A stretch of DNA of 60,993 nt from Candidatus Gastranaerophilales bacterium (GTDB lineage Bacteria; Cyanobacteriota; Vampirovibrionia; Gastranaerophilales; Gastranaerophilaceae), in the NCBI GenBank assembly GCA_944323725.1, contig CALUTP010000024.1:1-60993 (forward strand), written 5' to 3'. The notes beneath the pieces are model-generated. The model had not been told where the DNA came from. It saw only the letters and a list, made by a program, of their open reading frames with translations, and did no database searches. The translations under genes were made by a program, and so were the position numbers. This document shows, one piece after another, positions 16,011-22,895 of this stretch (positions are counted from its first letter, which is position 1; every line of letters starts with the position of its first letter).

Positions 16011-16892
16011 CTACCATGGATAATCATCTTTTATTTGCCAGCCGTCTTCAACAATTTTACATGTACAATCAAATCCAAATTTTCTGCAATCTTCCCCCGA
16101 ACCGCAATTATGAGGTAAATAAGTGCAATGACCTTTCCCGTCACAACTCTGGTTTCCAAGTTTGTACGGCCAAATCTTGCTTTGGCAATATTCGCCGCCT
16201 ATCTTAAACATAAATACGTCTTTTCCTGCAACGTTAGGTTTTTGGGGACCATTAATATCTACTAAAAATTCCATCTCCCTTCGTCCTGTTAATTGGGATT
16301 GATGCCATCCCCATCCATAAACAAACCCATCAGTTGTAAGAAAGTATATATCCATATAGTTGTAACCACTAAAAACATCGCCATTTATTGTTTTAAAAGG
16401 CGCTAGGTAACCTCCGCTTTTTGAAAGAAACATTTCATAACCAATTGAAGACATAAATGAGAAAGGGGAACTATAGCCTTTCTTAGAGTTATAAGTTTCA
16501 GAATCATTCAAAACATTGAAATAAGGTTTTATAAATTTATTAACTGCATCTAAACCCTTATTACGGTAGTCAGAAGTACCCCAGCTCCAATATGCAAGGC
16601 AACCGTTATCCGCCTCTGCTTTTTGCAGAAAGCTGCCAATTACAGAATTTGCCTTCTTTAATTTGCTTATTGTTTCAATCTTTTGATATTTACCGACTAT
16701 AGCAGGAAGAGTTAGAGCAGCGACAACACCAATAATACCCAGAGTAATTAATACTTCGGCAAGGGTAAAGCCTGCTTTAATAGTTCTTCTCCTGGCAGCG
16801 CGAATTGGTTCATTACCTGCGCCAATACCTCCTATAGAGCTTAAATTATTCTGCCCCCCCCCCCGAATTACTGATATTACTGCGTTTTGCAT
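16011..16892 (-). CDS. Prepilin-like protein C with in-frame poly-G tract in its leader
   Basis: 293 residues. Starts MQNAVISVIRGGGQNNLSS and continues with a basic stretch (RAARRR) to Lys-Ala-Gly, after which FTLAEVLITLGIIG begins, so the prepilin leader is 41 residues, far longer than the 4-5 residues of its neighbours. The ATG at 16892 has a perfect AAAGGAGG seven bases upstream, and no other in-frame ATG lies before the cleavage site, so expression must pass the G11 tract at codons 10-13. Gain or loss of one G abolishes the pilin: a phase-variation locus, currently on. Four or more Cys and the C-terminal DGWQIKDDYPW follow the family pattern. Likely minor pilin; role unknown. Confidence 0.88.
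   Translation of the reverse strand: MQNAVISVIRGGGQNNLSSIGGIGAGNEPIRAARRRTIKAGFTLAEVLITLGIIGVVAALTLPAIVGKYQKIETISKLKKANSVIGSFLQKAEADNGCLAYWSWGTSDYRNKGLDAVNKFIKPYFNVLNDSETYNSKKGYSSPFSFMSSIGYEMFLSKSGGYLAPFKTINGDVFSGYNYMDIYFLTTDGFVYGWGWHQSQLTGRREMEFLVDINGPQKPNVAGKDVFMFKIGGEYCQSKIWPYKLGNQSCDGKGHCTYLPHNCGSGEDCRKFGFDCTCKIVEDGWQIKDDYPW
16854..16864 (-). repeat. Poly-G tract, 11 bases, inside prepilin C
   Basis: Eleven G on the coding strand, in frame as the last two bases of codon 10 (CGG) and three GGG codons. Candidate contingency tract. Confidence 0.95.
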
Positions 16893-16996
16893 ACTTTCGC
16901 CTCCTTTTTCTAGCTTTACTTTTAGTTCTTTCTTTATTTATCTAAGGAAATATATTTATGTTTGAAACAATAACGAGAGCGAATCTGAGAAAATAA

Positions 16997-17025
16997 TAGA
17001 TCTGCTCTATAGACTGTCCAATGCT
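16997..17025 (-). promoter_or_regulatory. Possible promoter of prepilin C
   Basis: Minus-strand TTGGAC, 17 bases, TATTAT in the 200-base gap upstream of 16892, leaving an mRNA leader of roughly 100 bases. Weaker than the promoters of leaders A and B. Confidence 0.45.
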
Positions 17026-17056
17026 CTCTTTTTATTATAACATATATTGTATAAAT

Positions 17057-17086
17057 AAAAACCCCTTCTTGCTTTAAGGGGTTTTT
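17057..17086 (-). terminator. Rho-independent terminator after the 74-aa gene
   Basis: Stem of 11 bp (AAAAACCCCTT with AAGGGGTTTTT), loop of eight bases, T runs on both strands. It ends the transcript of 17092-17316; the prepilin C promoter lies downstream of it. Confidence 0.85.
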
Positions 17087-17091
17087 ATTTA

Positions 17092-17316
17092 TTATGTCCT
17101 TAAGTTATCAAAGAAACCAAAATCACGGCCACCACCATCTGGTTTTAGATTTTTGTTAAACTGAGTATTTGTAAACAAACTCATTTTATTATCAATATCA
17201 CCAAATGTATCTTTGCCAAACAAAGAATTTGCAACTTTTTGACCACCCTCAGTTTTTGCTGCCTGAGGCTGTTTACCTTTATGGAAATCTCCATTAAATC
17301 CATCAATTTTTGTCAT
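17092..17316 (-). CDS. Small hypothetical protein (74 aa)
   Basis: Lys, Gly, Asn and Phe-rich 74-residue protein starting MTKIDGFNGDFHKGKQPQ, with no membrane segment and little predicted structure. Shine-Dalgarno AAGAGGAG seven bases before the ATG and a strong terminator behind make it a real, independent gene. It recalls the 73-residue protein at 29505 in size and composition. No family recognised. Confidence 0.65.
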   Translation of the reverse strand: MTKIDGFNGDFHKGKQPQAAKTEGGQKVANSLFGKDTFGDIDNKMSLFTNTQFNKNLKPDGGGRDFGFFDNLRT

Positions 17317-17409
17317 ATTAAATCTCCTCTTATAAGTTACATACCAATAAAAAGTATTTTCATAACGTCTGATTTCAGAAGGGAGAAAAATTTTTACAAA
17401 GCTTAATAA

Positions 17410-17441
17410 AAGCGTTCCGCTATTTCTAACGGAACGCTTTC
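17410..17441 (-). terminator. Rho-independent terminator after hppA
   Basis: Stem of nine base pairs (AGCGTTCCG and CGGAACGCT) with a ten-base loop, T-rich on both sides; it follows the hppA stop by about 25 bases. Confidence 0.85.
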
Positions 17442-17466
17442 TTTTTATGAGATAGTACTCATTTCC

Positions 17467-19890
17467 CTATTTATTTGAAGGTATTCTCATTGCATAGAAT
17501 GAACGAATTACAAAAATCAATGCAACGATAAACAATACTGCACCTACAATAGGAGCAATATCTCTGAAAGATTCACTCAAAGCAATCTCCATTGCGAGAA
17601 GCCCAAATAATGTTGTGAACTTGATAATCGGGTTCATAGCAACTGATGAAGTATCTTTGAACGGATCACCCACAGTATCACCAACAACGGTTGCATCGTG
17701 AAGCGGAGTGCCTTTTTCCTTCATATCAACTTCAACAATTTTCTTTGCGTTATCCCAGCATCCGCCAGCATTTGCCATAAATACAGCCTGGAAGAGTCCA
17801 AATACTGCAATTGCAATCAAATAGCTTACAAAGAACGCTACAGGAGCATTAGCTTCATGAGCCGGAGCTGAAAGACAAGCTAAGGAAAGTGCAAATGCAA
17901 ATAATGCAACAAATATATTAATCATACCTTTTTGTGCATATTGAGTACAAATTTTTACAACTTCCTTAGAATTTGCAACATTAGCACTCTTTGAATCAGA
18001 TTCACCTAACTTGATGTTTTCTTTAATATATTCAACAGCTCTATATGCACCAGTTGTAACTGCCTGCATAGAAGCTCCGCTGAACCAGTATATTACAGCT
18101 CCTCCAGTTAATAATCCTAACAATGTATATGGATTTAACATATTTAGAATATCTTCAGGTCTTATGCCTAAAGTGTTTTGGATAACTAAAATCAATGAGA
18201 AAATCATTGTAGTAGCCCCAACTACAGCTGTACCAATTAATACTGGTTTTGATGTTGCCTTGAATGTATTTCCAGCACCATCATTTTCTTCTAAGAACTG
18301 CTTAGCATTCTCAAAATCAGGCTTAAATCCATATTCTTTTTCGATTTCTTCAGATACATTCGGGATTTCTTCAATTAAAGATAATTCATATACAGATTGA
18401 GCATTATCTGTAACTGGTCCATAAGAATCCACTGCAATAGTTACAGGCCCCATTCCTAAGAAACCGAACGCTACAAGTCCAAATGCAAATACAGATGGAT
18501 AAATCATAACACTAGCTGGAATATGGATACTTGCGACATACGCAAGTGCCATTAGTAATACTATTACCATTCCAATCCAGAATGCACTAAAATTACCAGC
18601 AACAATACCTGAAAGAATAGTAAGTGACGCACCGCCTTCTTTTGAAGCTGTAACAACTTCAGCAGTGTGTTTTGCTTTAGGTGAAGTAAATATTTTTGTA
18701 AATTCAGGAATTAATGCTGCGCCCAAAGTACCGCAAGAAATAATTACAGAAAGTACTAACCATAAATTTCCACCTAAAGATGCTAATAACCAATGACTTA
18801 CTCCAAAAGTCATAGCAATTGATAGTATAGAAGTCAACCATACTAAATTTGTCAATGGCTGTTCAAAATCAAATTTTTCAACTTTTTTAGCATAAATTCT
18901 ATCTGCAATACTGTTAATCCAATATGCAACAACAGAAGTTACAATCATTAAAAATCTCATTACAAAAATCCAAGTCAATAACTGAACTTGATTATCTTGA
19001 CCTAAAACAGCTAAAAGGATGAAAGAAACAAGAGCAACACCAGTTACCCCATAAGTTTCAAACCCATCAGCAGTAGGGCCGACTGAATCACCAGCATTAT
19101 CTCCAGTACAATCAGCAATAACACCAGGATTACGAGGATCATCTTCTTTGATACCGAATTGAATTTTCATCAAATCAGAACCAATGTCAGCAATTTTTGT
19201 AAAAATACCACCAGCTACACGAAGAGCAGAAGCGCCTAAAGATTCACCTATTGCAAATCCGATAAAACAAGCTCCTGCTAGATGTCCTGGTACAAATAAT
19301 AGAATTGTAAGCATAAGAATTAATTCTACAGAAACGAGTAAAACTCCTATGCTCATACCAGCTTTTAATGGAATATTTAAAATATTTAACGGATTACCCT
19401 TTAAAGAAACAAATGCAGTCCTGGCATTAGCAAGGGTATTCATTCTAATACCAAACCAAGCAACAGCATAAGAACCTAGAATACCAATTACAGACCAAGC
19501 AAGTATAGTAAGTACACCATTGAGTCCCATATGCTGCAGATATCCAAAATAAAAAGCTATACATAATGCAATAAGCACTTCTAAAACTAATAAGAACTTA
19601 CCTTGTTGAATAAGATAAGTCTTACATGTTTCAAAAATTGTATTTCCTACCTCAGCCATAGCTTTGTGAACATCTAATTTTTTAATTCGCAAAAATTCAA
19701 TAAAACCAAATATCAAACCTATAAAAGAAATAACCATACCAATCAAAAGCAGGTTATAACTATGAGGACTGATTGATTTGATACTTGGAACAATCAAATC
19801 TGCTTCACCTGCAATTGCAGGACATACACCAATAAAAAGAGCTGTAAGCGCTGCTAACAGCGTCTTTGGTGCAGATAACTTGTTAATCAT
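17467..19890 (-). CDS. hppA: Membrane-bound ion-pumping pyrophosphatase
   Basis: About 807 residues and 16 membrane segments. Hydrolyses cytoplasmic pyrophosphate and pumps H+ and/or Na+ outward. The substrate segment reads EDDPRNPGVIADCTGDNAGD, close to but not the same as the classical form, and the motif GNTFKA has Lys where K+-dependent enzymes have Ala, so K+ independence is expected. The N-terminal hydrophobic stretch may be a signal peptide. I chose the start at 19890, where AAGGGAGAG precedes ATG; a start 13 codons upstream has no such site. Promoter TTGTTT-17-TATAAT at 19928-19956. Ion specificity is not certain. Confidence 0.93.
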   Translation of the reverse strand: MINKLSAPKTLLAALTALFIGVCPAIAGEADLIVPSIKSISPHSYNLLLIGMVISFIGLIFGFIEFLRIKKLDVHKAMAEVGNTIFETCKTYLIQQGKFLLVLEVLIALCIAFYFGYLQHMGLNGVLTILAWSVIGILGSYAVAWFGIRMNTLANARTAFVSLKGNPLNILNIPLKAGMSIGVLLVSVELILMLTILLFVPGHLAGACFIGFAIGESLGASALRVAGGIFTKIADIGSDLMKIQFGIKEDDPRNPGVIADCTGDNAGDSVGPTADGFETYGVTGVALVSFILLAVLGQDNQVQLLTWIFVMRFLMIVTSVVAYWINSIADRIYAKKVEKFDFEQPLTNLVWLTSILSIAMTFGVSHWLLASLGGNLWLVLSVIISCGTLGAALIPEFTKIFTSPKAKHTAEVVTASKEGGASLTILSGIVAGNFSAFWIGMVIVLLMALAYVASIHIPASVMIYPSVFAFGLVAFGFLGMGPVTIAVDSYGPVTDNAQSVYELSLIEEIPNVSEEIEKEYGFKPDFENAKQFLEENDGAGNTFKATSKPVLIGTAVVGATTMIFSLILVIQNTLGIRPEDILNMLNPYTLLGLLTGGAVIYWFSGASMQAVTTGAYRAVEYIKENIKLGESDSKSANVANSKEVVKICTQYAQKGMINIFVALFAFALSLACLSAPAHEANAPVAFFVSYLIAIAVFGLFQAVFMANAGGCWDNAKKIVEVDMKEKGTPLHDATVVGDTVGDPFKDTSSVAMNPIIKFTTLFGLLAMEIALSESFRDIAPIVGAVLFIVALIFVIRSFYAMRIPSNK

Positions 19891-19927
19891 AGTCTCTCCC
19901 TTCATAAAGTAAATTTTTCCGTATAAC

Positions 19928-19956
19928 ATTATAATCTAATTCCTTATTTTAAACAA
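19928..19956 (-). promoter_or_regulatory. hppA promoter
   Basis: Minus-strand TTGTTT, 17 bases, TATAAT, 38 bases before the chosen start codon. Confidence 0.65.
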
Positions 19957-20003
19957 TAATTTAACAATAAATCATACGATTATATTAAAGGATAATTTAT
20001 AAA

Positions 20004-20032
20004 TAGAAAATTACAAAAAAATATGCTATAAT
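20004..20032 (+). promoter_or_regulatory. Promoter of the 62-aa membrane peptide gene
   Basis: TAGAAA, 17 bases, TATAAT; the start codon follows 33 bases after the -10 box. Confidence 0.5.
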
Positions 20033-20065
20033 GAATATAAAGTTAATTTAATTTGGAGATTTTAC

Positions 20066-20254
20066 ATGGTAAGATTGATTTTTTTAGTAATATTTGTATT
20101 CATATTTTCATTAACCTACCAATTCTTTAGTGAACATACAATTACAAAAGAATCAGTCACACAAGAAATACAAAAAGAAAAAACAATCAATGCTGTACAA
20201 CAAGCTCGTAAAAAACGATATGACGCAGCAGAACGTGCTATGCAAGGATTTTAG
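20066..20254 (+). CDS. Small single-span membrane protein (62 aa)
   Basis: One N-terminal membrane helix (residues 3-20, MVRLIFLVIFVFIFSL) and a charged helical tail with QQARKKRYDAAERAMQGF. ATG preceded by GGAG at seven bases and a plausible promoter at 20004, so it is very probably expressed. It converges on the exported protein at 20256 with one base between the stops. Function unknown; size and topology fit a regulatory or assembly-factor micro-protein. Confidence 0.65.
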   Translation: MVRLIFLVIFVFIFSLTYQFFSEHTITKESVTQEIQKEKTINAVQQARKKRYDAAERAMQGF

Positions 20255-20255
20255 T

Positions 20256-21158
20256 TTAATATATGTAAACATCATCAAGGAGTTTAATTTCATATTGAGT
20301 ACCGACAGGAATTGTAATACTCTCTCCTTTTGAAAACATTGCAAATATTGGTGAACCAATTATATTTACGCCATATACTACAACCCCAGCAACAGCTGTA
20401 AATGGAGTAAAAATTAATGTCCACTTATTCTGAGCTAATTTAGATGTACTTTGCATTGCTTTTTTATAAAAACGGCTTCCTGGTTGAGTTGAATTTATAA
20501 TACCTTTTAGGTAGCCTCTTTTCCCTTTTATATTATTAAAAAATATATTTTTCTCACCAGCTTTTGTAATTTTTGCATTTATATAATAAGCAGAACCCTT
20601 ATATAGCATCTGATCAGCCTTGATTACAATTAATCCTCCATTTCCAACGCCTTGAGGCGGATGGGCATCTATAACGACAGCTTTAAAAACTGTTCCCTGA
20701 GGAATTGTAATATATCGCTGATAAACAGGGGCAACCGAGACAAAACTCATCCTTGCACCTTCATTTGCCCAACTAGAAATTTTTGTCTTAGATACAACTT
20801 TAAATTTTGTACCTTTTTTAATTTTTATTGAAGTAAAATTTTCAGAAACCAAATTATTCTTTGGCAAAGTCTTTTGAACACGCCCTACTTTTGAGGAAGT
20901 TTCTCCCACAGGTAAAGTTACTGGGGGGGTTGTATTATCAGGCATAGCCTTAGTATTAGATTGTATTTGAGGATTAGAATTTATTTTTTGAGGTATAGAT
21001 GCTGGAACACCTGGAAGCGGAGGTAAAACATCTAATTCTAATTGAGATGGATTATAATTCTTTCGGATTTCTTCATCTACAGACAAGTCAAGCTCAAGTG
21101 CAAAAACACTTGAAGTAAGCAATATTAAAACAGTAAAAAATATACTAAATTTTTTCAT
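20256..21158 (-). CDS. Exported hypothetical protein
   Basis: 300 residues with a signal peptide (MKKFSIFFTVLILLTSSVFA). Residues 40-100 are Pro/Ser/Asn-rich; then a beta-rich domain carries repeated phrases of the kind IKKGTKFKVVSK and IPQGTVFKAVVI and GTQYEIKLLD, which look like repeats of one strand-turn-strand unit. A hydrophobic segment near 255-275 (VAGVVVYGVNIIGSPIF) may enter a membrane. Seven consecutive C at 20923-20929 (coding strand) are a possible slippage site. Periplasmic or envelope protein; no family recognised. Confidence 0.65.
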   Translation of the reverse strand: MKKFSIFFTVLILLTSSVFALELDLSVDEEIRKNYNPSQLELDVLPPLPGVPASIPQKINSNPQIQSNTKAMPDNTTPPVTLPVGETSSKVGRVQKTLPKNNLVSENFTSIKIKKGTKFKVVSKTKISSWANEGARMSFVSVAPVYQRYITIPQGTVFKAVVIDAHPPQGVGNGGLIVIKADQMLYKGSAYYINAKITKAGEKNIFFNNIKGKRGYLKGIINSTQPGSRFYKKAMQSTSKLAQNKWTLIFTPFTAVAGVVVYGVNIIGSPIFAMFSKGESITIPVGTQYEIKLLDDVYIY

Positions 21159-21357
21159 ATGTTATTCCGAAAAAAAGCAATTAAAATAAAACTACAAAAA
21201 GTACAATTATTTAACTTGTAAAACTTTAACGATACACATATTAACAATTCCTAAAATAGAACTTTGGAAAAATCCTCAATAACCTATGATAATATTCTTA
21301 AACATACCCTCATTGTTATTACAAGATTTTTCCACAATTCACGCTATAATTTTGCAA

Positions 21358-22731
21358 TTATTTACAAAGAAGCTCATTTATTGCTTTTGCGGCTTTTTTA
21401 CCTGCCCCCATTGCATTTATTGCATTAGATTCCCCAACAGGAGCGACATCTCCGCCAGCATATACAGTTGGAATATTTGTACAACGAGTTTCTCCATCAA
21501 CTGTAATATATCCGCGTTTATCTGTTATTATTTCTAACCCTTCAGCTTCTGCTGAACGCTGTATAATAGGATTCGGACCAGTACCAAGTGCAACAATTAC
21601 TGTATCTAATTCCATTCGCTCTATTTTACCAGTAGCAACAGGCTTACGTCTTCCGCTTTCATCAGGTTCTCCTAGTTCCATTACTTCAAGATCCACCGCT
21701 TTTACATATCCGTCTTCACCAATAATTTCTTTTGGAGCATATAAGAACTTGAATACTACACCTTCTTCTTTTGCATGACGAATTTCTTCCAATCTTGCAG
21801 GAAGTTCTTTTTCAGTACGTCTATAAATAATATAGACTTCTTCAAATCCAACTCTTACTGCAGTTCTTGCAGCATCCATCGCAACATTTCCCCCGCCAAA
21901 AATAGCAGCTTTTTTCCCAACTCTTAATGGGGTAGGACTATCTGGCTGTCCTGCCTGCATCAAATTTACACGAGTTAAAAATTCATTCGCAGAAAACACC
22001 CCATTGAGGTTTTCACCAGCAACATGAAGCATCTTTGGTAATCCTGCACCTGAACAGATAAATATAGCATCAAAACCGTCTTCTTTTAGTTGTTTTAATG
22101 TAATAGATTTACCAACAATAACATTTGTATGGAATTTTACCCCCATAGCTTTTAAATTTTCAATTTCTCTATCAAGGACAGTTCTAGGAAGTCTAAATGG
22201 CGGAATACCATATCTTAAAACGCCGCCAAGTTTATGGAGAGCTTCAAAAACTACTACTTCATGACCTTCTTTTCTTAGATCAGCTGCTGCAGTAATTCCA
22301 GCACAACCAGAGCCTACAACGGCAACTTTCTTACCAGAAGGCTTAATTTCAGGCATATCAGCTCTAGTATTATCACCGACATATCTTTCTAGAGCACCAA
22401 TTGCAACAGGAAGACCTTTAATACCCAATACACAATTACCTTCACATTGTCTTTCTTGAGGACACACTCTGCCGCATACTGATGGCAGCATGCTTGTTTG
22501 TCTTATTATTTCTCCAGCTTTTTCCAGGTTATTTTCCTTTATTGCCTGAATAAACTGAGGAATTTGAATATTTACAGGACAACCTTGAACACATCTTGGA
22601 TTTTTACAATTTAAGCATCTTGAAGCTTCCAATTTAACTTGTTCTTCTGTCAAATTACTTTCTACAGGATCAAAATTACGTCTTCTTTGCATTTTATCCT
22701 GTTCTATAACTCTTTGTCTTTCTATAGCCAT
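21358..22731 (-). CDS. gltA: Glutamate synthase small subunit-like NAD(P)H oxidoreductase (GltA/NfnB type)
   Basis: 457 residues, the length of the homotetrameric GltA group. N-terminal cluster-binding region with CLNCKNPRCVQGCPVNIQIP and CGRVCPQERQCEGNCV ligates two 4Fe-4S centres; then an FAD-binding GSGCAGI segment and an NAD(P)-binding FGGGNVAMDAAR segment. Either transfers electrons from NADPH to a glutamate synthase or, as NfnB/SudA-like protein, couples ferredoxin and NADPH; no NfnA/SudB partner gene lies beside it. Shine-Dalgarno AAGGGG seven bases before the ATG, promoter TTGCGT-17-TAAAAT about 40 bases upstream. Electron-transfer role confident; exact partner not. Confidence 0.85.
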   Translation of the reverse strand: MAIERQRVIEQDKMQRRRNFDPVESNLTEEQVKLEASRCLNCKNPRCVQGCPVNIQIPQFIQAIKENNLEKAGEIIRQTSMLPSVCGRVCPQERQCEGNCVLGIKGLPVAIGALERYVGDNTRADMPEIKPSGKKVAVVGSGCAGITAAADLRKEGHEVVVFEALHKLGGVLRYGIPPFRLPRTVLDREIENLKAMGVKFHTNVIVGKSITLKQLKEDGFDAIFICSGAGLPKMLHVAGENLNGVFSANEFLTRVNLMQAGQPDSPTPLRVGKKAAIFGGGNVAMDAARTAVRVGFEEVYIIYRRTEKELPARLEEIRHAKEEGVVFKFLYAPKEIIGEDGYVKAVDLEVMELGEPDESGRRKPVATGKIERMELDTVIVALGTGPNPIIQRSAEAEGLEIITDKRGYITVDGETRCTNIPTVYAGGDVAPVGESNAINAMGAGKKAAKAINELLCK

Positions 22732-22832
22732 ATTAATATCCCCTTCTTATAGTTATCGATATTAATATTTTACTTTAAACATAATATCTACGCAAGATTT
22801 TTAAAATTTTACATAATACATGAGTATATATT

Positions 22833-22864
22833 CTTTCTCTTTTATTGCGCGCAAAAAGAGAAAG
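22833..22864. repeat. Inverted repeat between gltA and the M16 peptidase gene
   Basis: Arms CTTTCTCTTTT and AAAAGAGAAAG around a GC-rich loop centred on TTGCGCGCAA. No U-run follows on the minus strand, so it is not a typical terminator. It resembles in composition the long hairpin at 60877. Confidence 0.6.
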
Positions 22865-22895
22865 GGGAATATTGGTTTCAATATAATATATTTTG

